Positions 1-8,607 of a stretch of DNA of 27,939 nucleotides are shown in pieces. Every line of letters starts with the position of its first letter. Position 1 is the first letter of the stretch. Under the pieces are notes generated by a model that made no database searches, was not told where the DNA came from, and was given only the letters and a program-made list of their open reading frames with translations. Source of the DNA: a virus. Position numbers and translations under genes: made by a program. The DNA is taken from positions 1 to 27,939 of IMG/VR virus record IMGVR_UViG_3300006802_000421; one strand, 5' to 3'.

Positions 1-1035
1 ACCTGCGAGACGGGGACGTTCGCGCTGAGTGGCGGCAGTCCGCAGCTCGCAAAGAGCTATGTGCTGGGCGCCGAGGCCGGATCCCTCGCGCTGACCGGCA
101 ACCCGGCAACCCTTGAGCACAACGTCCGGCTTGATCCCGTCGTCGGCACCTTTGCTCTGACAGGCGGCGAGCCGGCTCTGGTCCGCAGCTATTACCTCAG
201 CGGCGGTGCTGGCACCTTCACCGAGACCGGCCAGCCTGCCACGTTCCGCCGCACCTGGGCTATCCAGGGCGGTGTTGGCACGTTCACGCTTGCTGGCAAC
301 CCGGCCAGTCTGACCGAGCTGGGTGCCTACGAGATCGATCCGATTGTTGGGTCGTTCTCGCTCTCTGGGCAGTCGGCCACGCTGGCGCAGAGCCGAAGCT
401 TTGCCGTTGATGCGGGTTTGTTCAGCCTTGCTGGCAACCCGGCAACGCTCAGGCGCAGCTATGTCCTGGCTGGTGGCACGGGCGCCTTCGCTCTAACAGG
501 GCAGCCTGCCGCCCTTGCCGACACCGATCGACTTGAGGCAGCTGCGGGCACGTTCGCCTTAACGGGCAATCAAGCGACTTTCGTGCGCGGCTACGCCCTA
601 GCCGCGGCCACCGGCACCTTCTCCTTCACCGGTAACGCTGCAACCTTGCAAGCCCAGGCGGCGCTTCAGCTCAGCGCAGCCACCGGCGTATTCACCCTGG
701 CTGGGCCGCCGGCGTCACTGCTTGTCGATCGAGCTGTCCTAGTCGACACAGGAGCCTTCGCGCTTACCGGCGGCAGTGTTGCGTTTGCAGCAGGCCGCAC
801 CCTGCTTGCTGCAAATGCTGCATTCTCGCTGTCTGGCCAGTCGGCTTCCCTGCTTTACGGCCGAGCGCTGGCAGTCGACGCCGGCCTGTTTGCGCTCACC
901 GGCAACAGCGCGGCGCTTGCCAAAGCAGGCAATCTCCAGCTGATCGTCGACACAGGGGAATTCATCCTGACCGGCTTGTCAGCCACACTCGCCAAGACAA
1001 GCACCGCTCGCCGCCGCAACGTCCTGATCTTCTAG
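1..1035 (+). CDS. repeat-rich virion protein, 5' truncated
   Basis: The frame is open from the first base, so the true start is upstream. The visible 344 residues are about fifteen tandem copies of a 22-24 residue unit with consensus GTFALTGNPATL followed by a variable aromatic/basic stretch ending in a small-residue turn. The protein ends in a short basic tail (RRRNVLIF). No cysteines, membrane segment or catalytic motif are visible. Regular Gly/Thr/Ala-rich repeats suggest a beta-strand solenoid or fibre. The place just before the tail terminator, where head decoration or head-tail genes usually sit, suggests a virion surface or structural protein. The function is inferred from repeats and position only. 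Confidence 0.7.
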   Translation, partial: TCETGTFALSGGSPQLAKSYVLGAEAGSLALTGNPATLEHNVRLDPVVGTFALTGGEPALVRSYYLSGGAGTFTETGQPATFRRTWAIQGGVGTFTLAGNPASLTELGAYEIDPIVGSFSLSGQSATLAQSRSFAVDAGLFSLAGNPATLRRSYVLAGGTGAFALTGQPAALADTDRLEAAAGTFALTGNQATFVRGYALAAATGTFSFTGNAATLQAQAALQLSAATGVFTLAGPPASLLVDRAVLVDTGAFALTGGSVAFAAGRTLLAANAAFSLSGQSASLLYGRALAVDAGLFALTGNSAALAKAGNLQLIVDTGEFILTGLSATLAKTSTARRRNVLIF

Positions 1036-1090
1036 GAATGTCCCGGAATTGCCCGCGCCCTGCCCCGCTGTATGCAGTTAATCTGATGTC

Positions 1091-1513
1091 ATGACCAAGC
1101 GCGAAAACATCCTTGCCGCCATTCGTTCGGCGCTGACTGGTACCACCGGTGTCAGTACGCGGATCTATCGCAGCCGGGTCGAGCCGATGGCAAGGCAGGA
1201 AAGCCCGGCGATTGTGGTCGAGCCGCTTAAGGACAAGGCCGAGCAAAACACCAGTCTTCCAACCCTGGACTGGAGCCTGCTGGTGCGGGTGGCTGTCGTG
1301 ATCCGTGCGAACGTTCCAGACCAGGCCGCTGATCCGGTCGTGGAGTCATTGCACGCCAAGCTGATGGCAGACCTCACTCTTGGCGGTCTGGCCATGGATA
1401 TTCAGCCCATTCAAGTAGAGTTCCAAGCAATAGAGGCTGACGTTCCTGCTGGTGTCGTCATGTGCGACTACCTTGTCAGGTACAGAACCTCTGTCGACAA
1501 TCTCGGAGCCTGA
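1091..1513 (+). CDS. tail terminator / tail completion-like protein
   Basis: 140 residues, a usual size for proteins that cap the tail tube and join it to the head. The N-terminus (MTKRENILAAIRSAL) is a helix, followed by an alternating alpha/beta pattern with VVVEPLKDKAEQ and DWSLLVRVAVVIRAN strands, as in gpU/HK97-type terminators. It directly precedes the tail tube gene, the normal place for the terminator. The stop shares its last base with the next ATG (TGATG), which suggests coupled translation. No strong Shine-Dalgarno sequence is visible before ATG 1091. The family call is from length, order and fold pattern, without a signature motif. Confidence 0.55.
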   Translation: MTKRENILAAIRSALTGTTGVSTRIYRSRVEPMARQESPAIVVEPLKDKAEQNTSLPTLDWSLLVRVAVVIRANVPDQAADPVVESLHAKLMADLTLGGLAMDIQPIQVEFQAIEADVPAGVVMCDYLVRYRTSVDNLGA

Positions 1514-1692
1514 TGATGGCAATCACAGTCGATGAATACCATGGCCAAGGAGGGTCGTATCTAATCGATCCGAAAACCGGCAAGCGGAAGCCCGTAGTGC
1601 AAGAAGCGGCGCCGGCCAGCTCCACCCCCAACTCTGAGGTAACCAGCGATGCCGCTCCTGACACGCAAGCGCCTGATTCTGGCAAAAATTGA
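1513..1692 (+). CDS. small unknown protein between terminator and tail tube
   Basis: 59 residues beginning MMAITVDEYHGQGGSYLID, with a basic stretch (DPKTGKRKPV) and a disordered Ala/Ser/Pro/Asp-rich C-terminus. The start at 1513 overlaps the preceding stop (TGATG), and the end overlaps the tail tube start by 44 bases. This tight packing argues that it is translated. The N-terminal half could be a short beta hairpin. Similar short proteins occur between tail terminator and tube genes in other siphophages, but no function is visible. Confidence 0.5.
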   Translation: MMAITVDEYHGQGGSYLIDPKTGKRKPVVQEAAPASSTPNSEVTSDAAPDTQAPDSGKN

Positions 1693-2809
1693 GTCGACTT
1701 ACGCGACCGATTCGTCTCCGGCCGGTACTGACGCCATTCTCGTTCGCAACCTGGACATCACGCCGATCGAGGCTGATGTCGTCAGCCGCGACCTGATCCG
1801 CCCCTATCTGGGCAACTACGACCAGCTGCTTGCGCAGACCCGTGTCTCCATCACCTTCCAGGTAGAGATGGCTGGATCTGGTACTGGCGGCACCGCTCCG
1901 AAGTTCAACTCGCTGCTTCGCGCCTGCGGCCTGGCTGAGACCCTGCTGGCTGCTCCGGTCACCGGTTCTGCCGTGGCAGGCGCTGCTGGTTCGATCACCC
2001 TGGCTGTCGGCGCCAGCGCTGTGGATGATTTCTACAACGGCATGGTCATCTCGATCACCAGCGGCACCGGCAGTGGAAGCTCCGGCATCATCGTCGACTA
2101 CGTTGGCAGCACCAAGGTTGCCACTGTGCAACCGATCACGACTGCCTTTACTCCTGCAGCCTCAAGCGGCTACAGCATCGCTGCCAACGCTGGCTACAAG
2201 CCCGTGAGCAGCAGCTTTGAGTCGGCCACCATCTACTTCAACAACGATGGCGTGCTGCACAAGGCCACTGGTTGCCGTGGTTCCTTCAGCCTGAATGCCG
2301 AGGTGGGCCAGATCCCGACCATCGATTTTACGATGACCGGCATCTACAACGCTCCGACCGACACCGCCGCCCCTGCAGTCACCTACACCAACCAGGCGAC
2401 GCCGCAGATCTTTAAGGCCGGCAATGCCAGCGCCTTCAGCCTGCTGGATTACAGCGGTTGCCTGATGTCCTGCAGCTTCGACATTGCCAACGAGATCGTT
2501 TACCGCGAGCTCATTGGCTGCACCAAGTCGGTGCTGATCACCAACCGCGCCCCCAGCGGCACGGCCGTGATCGAGGCGCCTACCATCGCGCAGAAGGACT
2601 ACTTCTCGATTGCCAACAACGACACCACCGGTCGCCTGTCGCTGCTGCATGGCACGACTGCCGGCAACCAGGTCGGTATCGTGGCCAGCAAAGTCGACAT
2701 CGCCAACCCCACGTATAGTGACAGCGACGGCATCCAAATGCTGAACCTGCCTTACGTGGCCATCCCCACCGACGCAGGCAACGACGAGATCAACCTCGTC
2801 TTCTCTTGA
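1649..2809 (+). CDS. major tail tube protein
   Basis: 386 residues. The N-terminus (PLLTRKRLILAKIESTYATD) and the later segments TPIEADVVSRDLIRPYLG, GCRGSFSLNAEVGQIPTI and FTMTGIYNAPTDT are typical of the tail tube subunit that polymerises around the tape measure protein. Position after the terminator and before the frameshifted chaperones agrees. At about residues 100-180 the tube fold is interrupted by an extra beta domain with SITLAVGASAVDDFYNGM and SITSGTGSGSSGIIVDY, of a kind found grafted onto various phage structural proteins. It would lie on the outside of the tube. The start at 1649 lies inside the preceding gene. Confidence 0.85.
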   Translation: MPLLTRKRLILAKIESTYATDSSPAGTDAILVRNLDITPIEADVVSRDLIRPYLGNYDQLLAQTRVSITFQVEMAGSGTGGTAPKFNSLLRACGLAETLLAAPVTGSAVAGAAGSITLAVGASAVDDFYNGMVISITSGTGSGSSGIIVDYVGSTKVATVQPITTAFTPAASSGYSIAANAGYKPVSSSFESATIYFNNDGVLHKATGCRGSFSLNAEVGQIPTIDFTMTGIYNAPTDTAAPAVTYTNQATPQIFKAGNASAFSLLDYSGCLMSCSFDIANEIVYRELIGCTKSVLITNRAPSGTAVIEAPTIAQKDYFSIANNDTTGRLSLLHGTTAGNQVGIVASKVDIANPTYSDSDGIQMLNLPYVAIPTDAGNDEINLVFS

Positions 2810-2827
2810 TCCACGGAGCATTACTGC

Positions 2828-3154
2828 ATGGCTTTCGTTCGCAAGAAGTCTTCCACTTTCAAGTGGCCTGTCACCGTCGAATTCCCCATCGATGGCGGCC
2901 GCTTTGAGAAGGAGACCTTTGATGCTGTGTTCAAGCGCATCGGCCGCTCTGAATTTCAGAAGCTGGTCGACAAGGGCGACACAGACCTGATCGAAGCCGT
3001 GATGGCAGGCTGGGAGGGCATGCAGGACGAGTCCGCCAAGGACTTGCCCTTCTCCCTCTCGGCGCTCCGGGAGCAGCTTGAGGATCCTTGCTGGACCCGC
3101 GGTGTGATCAGCGCCTACCTGAAGAGCCTTGAGGGCGGCGCGGCAAAAAACTAG
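2828..3154 (+). CDS. tail assembly chaperone, G-type (0-frame product)
   Basis: 108 residues, starting 18 bases after the tail tube stop with GGAG upstream. It has the N-terminal beta-rich part (STFKWPVTVEFPIDGGRFEK) and acidic helical part (FQKLVDKGDTDLIEAVMAGWEG) usual for the short tail chaperone that keeps the tape measure protein soluble before tube assembly. It lies between tail tube and tape measure, as lambda gpG does. It ends at a slippery heptamer, so a minority of ribosomes should pass into the downstream frame and make a longer G-T fusion. The call rests on position, size and the frameshift signal together. Confidence 0.8.
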   Translation: MAFVRKKSSTFKWPVTVEFPIDGGRFEKETFDAVFKRIGRSEFQKLVDKGDTDLIEAVMAGWEGMQDESAKDLPFSLSALREQLEDPCWTRGVISAYLKSLEGGAAKN

Positions 3155-3180
3155 AAGAGGCGGCCCGTTATTGGGCTGCC
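3145..3180 (+). promoter_or_regulatory. -1 programmed ribosomal frameshift signal
   Basis: A canonical X XXY YYZ heptamer, A AAA AAC (3145-3151), lies in the 0 frame of the chaperone gene as gcA AAA AAC directly before its TAG stop. After a 7-base spacer comes a hairpin: GGCGGCCC (3159-3166), loop GTTATT, GGGCTGCC (3173-3180), 8 pairs with one G-U. A -1 slip enters the frame that reads CTA GAA GAG and continues without a stop to 3486. All three parts (heptamer, spacer, stem-loop) are seen directly. Confidence 0.9.
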
Positions 3181-3486
3181 GCTGGAGAAAAGGTCTCCGA
3201 TGGCACGAGCGAGGACGCTGCCCTAATGGGTATCGTCCTCCCGGAGCTAGAGGAGGAAAAGCCTGACGAGTTTGAGGTCTGGGACGAGAACTGGGACACG
3301 GTGATGATGTTCCTTCGTCTGGAGACTCAGTGGAACGTTGTGATGGGCGGCTTTACCGGCCTCAAGTACGAGGTGCTGCGGTGGATGTGCGACCTATACT
3401 CGGTGGAGGACCCGAAGGCGATGCTGGAGGGGATACAGGTCATGGAAGCGGCCGCCCTTCAGGAGCTGAACAAGGCAGATGACTGA
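3151..3486 (+). CDS. tail assembly chaperone, T-type extension (made by -1 frameshift)
   Basis: Expressed as a fusion, join(2828..3151, 3151..3486), about 219 residues. The extension has 111 residues, starts LEEAARYWAAAGEKVSDG, and contains a conserved-looking helical part FEVWDENWDTVMMFLRLETQW and FTGLKYEVLRWMCDLY. An internal ATG at 3226 exists but needs no separate start. In lambda-like phages the G-T fusion binds the tape measure protein through its T part and recruits tail tube subunits. Its stop overlaps the tape measure start by 8 bases. Confidence 0.8.
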   Translation, partial: LEEAARYWAAAGEKVSDGTSEDAALMGIVLPELEEEKPDEFEVWDENWDTVMMFLRLETQWNVVMGGFTGLKYEVLRWMCDLYSVEDPKAMLEGIQVMEAAALQELNKADD

Positions 3487-6400
3487 ATCGGTCGCACGGG
3501 TAAAGATTCTCGCCCAGATCGAGGGCCTAGAGGGCTTCGACAAGCTCAAGGGCGCGTTCAAGGGGCTGCAGACCGCGATCGGGCCGGCAGACAGCGAGCT
3601 GGAGAAAGCTCGGAAGTCGGTTCTTGAGTTTGGGAAGGCTGGGAAAGCCAGCGAGCAGGTTATTCAGGGGCAGATCAGTGCGCTGAAGGCACTGCAGGGG
3701 CAGGCGACTGTTGGTGGGACGGTTTATCGGCAGCTTGCCAAGGATGTGAAGGCGCTGGGCGGTGCCTATCAAGAGGCAGCCACCGGTGTAAAACAGTTCA
3801 CTGATGCTCAATTAAAAAGTCAGATTGTCGGCTCAAAACCGAGCACTTTTGACAAACAAATTTCCGCTCTTCGGCGCGGACTACAGGATCTCAGTGTTTA
3901 TTCTCGTCAGTACGCCGAGGCGTTGACTGAGATTCAGCGTCGGCAACTGCCGTTCAATACTGCACTTGGCCGGCAAAACGTCATTGCAGCTGCATCCGCT
4001 TACGCACAAGGCGGAAAGGGCGGCGCAGCCTTGCCTGAGCTGCCTAATACGAACGCAGCTCTCGCACAGCGAATCCAGGAAGTCACAGACCGCCTCGCCA
4101 ACCTCACTAGAGGCAGTGAGTCGTGGCGCCAGGCTGCAAATGAACTAAGGCGGCTGAACAGCGAGGTTGCAAACGGCTTCCAGTTCATGGGCGCTGGCGC
4201 AGCCCAAGCGAAGGCGCGCCTTGAGGAAATGCGCCGGACCATGGCGGCGGCCGGCAGTGGTTTTGCCAAATGGTCTCAAAACCCCACTGCGCTCACCGAC
4301 TCTGCGGCGGCCGAAGCGGCAATTCAGAAGTCGATCGAGCGCAACCGTCGGAAGCGTGGGGTTGCTGGAGCGCAGCTGTACGATTCTCCGATTGGGCCTC
4401 CGGAAGCGAGTGAGCTGTTCCGCAACATTGCCGGGATAGGCAATCAGACTGCTGCCAACCAGGCCCAGCTCATGGGGCGCAGCTACCAAGAGGTGGCAAA
4501 CCGGATTAAAGAAGTTGGCCGGGCGTCCGATGGAAGTGTCAACAGCCTGCAGAGGCAACGCGCCTCATGGGAAGCATTGCGAAACTCCGTCGACGCAAAC
4601 GGACGGGAATTCAGGGAGGCTACCCGCGAACTTGCGGCCCTAGACAAGCAGCTTGAGCGCACGCAGCCTGGCGGTCTCCGTGGCAAGATCGGCTACATCG
4701 GCCAAGGTATCGGCGCCGCAGCATCGGCTGGCATCTTCGGCGGGCCCGAGGGCGCTCTTGGTGGCATCGGTGGTGGTGCGATCGGCGCACTGCTCGGCGG
4801 TCCTGCTGGATTTGCTGCCGGCTCTTTTATCGGCTCTTCGGTTGGCGCTTATGCCGGCATGGGTCGCCAGGCGCTGGGTGGGTTCTCCACCTACGCCGCC
4901 GACATCAGCAAGCTCGAGATCGCGCTGAAGGGCGTCACCAAGACTCAGGACGAGTACCAGCGTGCGCTTGCTGCGTCGGCTTCTGTGACGCGGGACTTCA
5001 ATGTCCCGCAGCTCGAGGCCACCAGGGGCATGACCCAGCTGTCGGCAGCTGTGATCGGCGCCGGGGGTAAGGTCGCGGACGCCGAGGTGGTGTTCCGCAA
5101 TGTGACGGCTGCCATCAAGGCCAGCGGCGGAACGTCAGAAGACGTACAAGGCGCCTTGACGGCTCTTGGGCAGATCTTCTCGAAGGGCAAGGTTTCCGCT
5201 GAAGAACTGCAGGGCCAGCTCGGTGAACGCCTGCCAGGTGCGGTGACAATGTTCGCCAAGGCGACTGGCCGCACCCTGCCCCAGCTGCAGAAGGATCTCG
5301 AGCAGGGCGTGGTTGGCCTGGCCGACCTGATGAAGTTTGTGACTTCAGATCAGGGTCTTGGGCAGTTTGAGCAGCGGGCGAAAGACGTCGCCAAGTCAAG
5401 CGCTGATGCAGGTGCTCGACTGACTGCCACCTGGAACGACACGAAGCGTGCAATTGGGGAAGCGATTTTGCCGCTTGGTGCTCAAATTCAAGACTCGCTT
5501 GCTGGAGCGCTGAAAGCGGCCACACCGGCACTTGTAGAAATTGCGAAAGCCTTGGCTGGCTTCGTGAAGCTGATCGTCGACAACGCTGGAGCAATTGCGG
5601 CGATTGGCAAATTTGCCCTAACGCTTGGCGGCGCCGCGGTAAGCGTGAAAGCTTTTGGGCTTTTGCTTGGCCCTATTCAACAGGGGCTCGGACTGTTGGC
5701 AATGGCTTTTGGCAAAACAACCGCACAGGCGGTGGTTACCGAAGCGCGCTTAAAGGCATTTGGTGTAACAGCGAAAACCCTTGCTAGGTCTCTTGCCGCA
5801 CCAATTCTCCTAACGGTCGGCATTATTGGCGCTGAAGTTGTCTGGAATTGGTTAAGCAGGATCAAGGAGGCAAAAGATCGCCTAAAAGGAGCGACAAGCG
5901 ATATTCGCGGTGAAGCGTGGGTCAAGAGCATTGGCGGGGCGGCGCTTGACACGGAAGCGCTGACCAAGCAGGTTTCGGCAGCTGGCAAGGCATACCAGCT
6001 AGCCGCAGACAAGATCAAAGCTTACAAATCCGAGCTGAACAGTACTCCTTTTAAGCCTCGCAAGGAGTTCTTGCAGCAGCAAATCGCGGCAGAGGAGGCT
6101 GTTCTCAAGCTCGCGGAAAGCCGCTACAAAGCTGGCATCGAAGAGCTGTCTACTCGTAAGGGCGACAGGCAGCCCACCGGTCTCACTGATTTCTCTAATC
6201 CAGAAGGCAAAGATTCAGCAAAAGCAGCAGCCGACAAAGCCGCGCAAGACGCCGCCCGCCTTGCTGCTGAAGAGCAGCGTCTCAACGAAGAGACGGCAAA
6301 AGCTCAAATCGAGCTGAGCAAGACGGTCTTCAACAACCAGATCGAGCTGATTCGCAAGCGGTGGGATTACGAAGAAGAGCGCACGAGGCAGCAAAGAGAT

Positions 6401-8218
6401 CTGTGGGCTGGCACATTTGAAGGCGTTCGCGGCGAGTCAGCACGTGCTGCAGTTGAGCTGGCGACGCGACTAGAGGCAATTCGTCGTCGTCTGCGTGAAG
6501 CGACCCTTGGTGTTGTCACCGCTGAAAGCAATGCTGGCTTTGCTCAGCAGATGGAGGCGGTCACGTCCCAAGGGCTTGGCGGACAGGGCGTGCCAGTCTC
6601 GTCCACTGCCATTGTCGCAAGAACCGGAAACACAGGCGACAGCACGGGAGCGCACCTTGACTTGCGCTGGGGTGATGGTCGACCCATTACGCGAGCCGAT
6701 GCTGACAAGTATTTCTTGGTCAACGGCAAGGCGCCAAGCTCTTTTGGTGTCACCAGCCCTTATGGGCCGCGGAATCTATTTGGTCGCACATTCCACCGTG
6801 GCATTGACTTTGGCACGCCTGCTGGATCTGCCCTAAGCCTGAGGAACGGGGCCACGTTTGGCCGCAACCTTGGCAACACCGGCGCTGGCGGTTACGCCAT
6901 TAAGGTCATGACACCGGAAGGGCCGATGAGGGCCCTTCATCTCATGGCAAACAGTGCCATGAGGGGGACTGGGATTGCCGCCCAGCAGCGCCGAGATGTC
7001 CGAGCCGAAGGTCGCGTTGGTAGCACAAGCGCCGAGGTCACTCAAGCAAAAGCGCTTCTTGATCTAGAGACCAAGCGCGCTGAAGAGGAAAAGAAAAACG
7101 CAATCGCTGGCTACGTTCAAGATCGCACTAAGGCCCTGCGTGATGAGGCCAAGGCCATGGAGCTTGGCAACGAGCTAGCTCTCAAGCGCATGGTTCTTGA
7201 GCAGTCCGGAATGCGCCCGGAGCTCATTAGCGCAGCAATAAAAATTGCAGAAATTGACCAACAACGCGCGGAAAAAACAGCACAAATTGCTGCCAACACT
7301 GAAAAGTTTCCCGAAAATGCAGAAGCGAATCGGCTTGAGCTCGAGGCTGTCAATGCGCAGTACGACCGCCAGATCGCTGCGGTTAACGCCCTCGCCCAAG
7401 CCCAAACCGCCCAAGGCGTCGCCCTCGCCAACTACGTCGGCCAGCTGAAGCAGCAGCTTGACCAGCTCACCAACATCGAGAACGTGCTGATATCCGTCAG
7501 CCAAGTTGTGGAGACTGAAATCTCCACGGCAATGTCTTCTGCCGTGTCAGCTGTTGTTACCGGCTCGGGCTCAATTAAGCAGGCGCTCAGCCAGATGTTC
7601 GCCAGCATCGGCCAGGCATTTGTAAAGATGGCCACCGACATCATCGCGAAGCAGCTGGTGATAATCACGCTGAACAGCATTGCAAAAATCTTCGGCAGCG
7701 CCGGCGGCTTCGGGTTCAGCGGCGCCGGCCCGGTCTCCGGCGCTTCTGTTTTTGGCGGAGGCCAGGCCGGGTTCAACCCAGCTGCATTCACTGGCGGGTT
7801 CTCCTTCGCCAAGGGCGGAGTCATGACGCCACGCGGCCCTGTTCCGCTGAAGCGCTATGCCCAGGGTGGCGTCGCCAATCGCCCCCAGCTGGCCCTGTAC
7901 GGCGAAGGAAGCAAGCCGGAGGCCTATGTGCCACTGCCGGACGGTCGCCGCATCCCCGTGGCTCTGCAGGGGCAGGACAAGATGCGTGAGGTGATGGGTG
8001 CTGGTCCCGCGAAGGGCATGGGCGCTCCAGTGCTGAACATGAGCTTCCAGACCACCAACATCGGCGGCGTCGAGTACGTCAGCCGCGACCAGCTGGAGGC
8101 TGCCATGGCCGAGACCCGCCGCGCTGCTTCGCGTGATGGCGCCAAGCGTGGCATGAGCATGACTCTGGATAAACTGCAGCAGAGCCCATCGACCCGATCC
8201 CGTGTGGGGCTGCGCTAA
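3479..8218 (+). CDS. tape measure protein with embedded M23-like peptidase domain
   Basis: 1579 residues, the longest gene here, as expected for the protein that sets tail length. The N-terminal 400 residues are helical. Residues about 404-467 are a Gly/Ala-rich hydrophobic hairpin-like stretch. About 470-640 matches the tape measure N-terminal domain style, with KVSAEELQGQLGERLPGA. Hydrophobic stretches lie near 681-748 and 771-791. Residues about 1045-1165 resemble an M23 metallopeptidase (H1106/D1110 in HRGIDFG, H1154 in RALHLM), but the TGDSTGAHLDLRW strand (H1059, D1061) lies before rather than after them. A peptidase here could open the cell wall during DNA entry. The Gly-rich C-terminus (about 1404-1441) is followed by a segment like lambda gpH tails. 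Confidence 0.9.
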   Translation: MTESVARVKILAQIEGLEGFDKLKGAFKGLQTAIGPADSELEKARKSVLEFGKAGKASEQVIQGQISALKALQGQATVGGTVYRQLAKDVKALGGAYQEAATGVKQFTDAQLKSQIVGSKPSTFDKQISALRRGLQDLSVYSRQYAEALTEIQRRQLPFNTALGRQNVIAAASAYAQGGKGGAALPELPNTNAALAQRIQEVTDRLANLTRGSESWRQAANELRRLNSEVANGFQFMGAGAAQAKARLEEMRRTMAAAGSGFAKWSQNPTALTDSAAAEAAIQKSIERNRRKRGVAGAQLYDSPIGPPEASELFRNIAGIGNQTAANQAQLMGRSYQEVANRIKEVGRASDGSVNSLQRQRASWEALRNSVDANGREFREATRELAALDKQLERTQPGGLRGKIGYIGQGIGAAASAGIFGGPEGALGGIGGGAIGALLGGPAGFAAGSFIGSSVGAYAGMGRQALGGFSTYAADISKLEIALKGVTKTQDEYQRALAASASVTRDFNVPQLEATRGMTQLSAAVIGAGGKVADAEVVFRNVTAAIKASGGTSEDVQGALTALGQIFSKGKVSAEELQGQLGERLPGAVTMFAKATGRTLPQLQKDLEQGVVGLADLMKFVTSDQGLGQFEQRAKDVAKSSADAGARLTATWNDTKRAIGEAILPLGAQIQDSLAGALKAATPALVEIAKALAGFVKLIVDNAGAIAAIGKFALTLGGAAVSVKAFGLLLGPIQQGLGLLAMAFGKTTAQAVVTEARLKAFGVTAKTLARSLAAPILLTVGIIGAEVVWNWLSRIKEAKDRLKGATSDIRGEAWVKSIGGAALDTEALTKQVSAAGKAYQLAADKIKAYKSELNSTPFKPRKEFLQQQIAAEEAVLKLAESRYKAGIEELSTRKGDRQPTGLTDFSNPEGKDSAKAAADKAAQDAARLAAEEQRLNEETAKAQIELSKTVFNNQIELIRKRWDYEEERTRQQRDLWAGTFEGVRGESARAAVELATRLEAIRRRLREATLGVVTAESNAGFAQQMEAVTSQGLGGQGVPVSSTAIVARTGNTGDSTGAHLDLRWGDGRPITRADADKYFLVNGKAPSSFGVTSPYGPRNLFGRTFHRGIDFGTPAGSALSLRNGATFGRNLGNTGAGGYAIKVMTPEGPMRALHLMANSAMRGTGIAAQQRRDVRAEGRVGSTSAEVTQAKALLDLETKRAEEEKKNAIAGYVQDRTKALRDEAKAMELGNELALKRMVLEQSGMRPELISAAIKIAEIDQQRAEKTAQIAANTEKFPENAEANRLELEAVNAQYDRQIAAVNALAQAQTAQGVALANYVGQLKQQLDQLTNIENVLISVSQVVETEISTAMSSAVSAVVTGSGSIKQALSQMFASIGQAFVKMATDIIAKQLVIITLNSIAKIFGSAGGFGFSGAGPVSGASVFGGGQAGFNPAAFTGGFSFAKGGVMTPRGPVPLKRYAQGGVANRPQLALYGEGSKPEAYVPLPDGRRIPVALQGQDKMREVMGAGPAKGMGAPVLNMSFQTTNIGGVEYVSRDQLEAAMAETRRAASRDGAKRGMSMTLDKLQQSPSTRSRVGLR

Positions 8219-8607
8219 TGGCTGAGCAGTTTCCACCAATTAAGCCAAGCAATCGAAGCTTCAGGCTCGGCAACTTGCCGGTCAAGGTGTATCGGGCGCT
8301 GTCTGGCGCGACGACAAAGCGAGCTTTTGGCAACAGGGCAACTGGTTACGAGCTGAAGCTCGACTACGACAACATTTCCGACTCCATCACCGCTCAGCTG
8401 CTCGCGCATTACAACGGCAGCAACGGCACTTTCGAGCGCTTCACACTGCCGGCTGATCTGTTCGCTGGAATGAGCGACACGCTCCGCAGCTACATCCAAA
8501 GCCCTGCCAGCATTATGTGGGAATACGCTGCACCGCCTGAGGTGCAGTCGGTCTACGTCGGTCGCAGCCGGGTAGCGATCACGCTTCTCGGGGAGCTGAA
8601 CTACTGA
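8218..8607 (+). CDS. minor tail (tip) protein
   Basis: 129 residues, start overlapping the tape measure stop by one base (TAATG). N-terminal FPPIKPSNRSFRLGNLPVKVYRALSG, then beta-rich DYELKL-like strands and a segment ERFTLPADLFAGM. Its position just after the tape measure corresponds to the lambda M/L tip proteins. The pattern of a short protein aligning strands with turn-rich loops fits a distal tail ring component. The exact family is not assigned. The next gene starts on the last base of the stop (TGATG). Confidence 0.6.
   Translation: MAEQFPPIKPSNRSFRLGNLPVKVYRALSGATTKRAFGNRATGYELKLDYDNISDSITAQLLAHYNGSNGTFERFTLPADLFAGMSDTLRSYIQSPASIMWEYAAPPEVQSVYVGRSRVAITLLGELNY

Noticed and set aside
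1073-1081. GCAGTTAAT before two structural genes (1073-1081 and 13085-13093)
   Set aside because: Only two copies of 9 bp with no -35 partner. Chance is enough to explain it.
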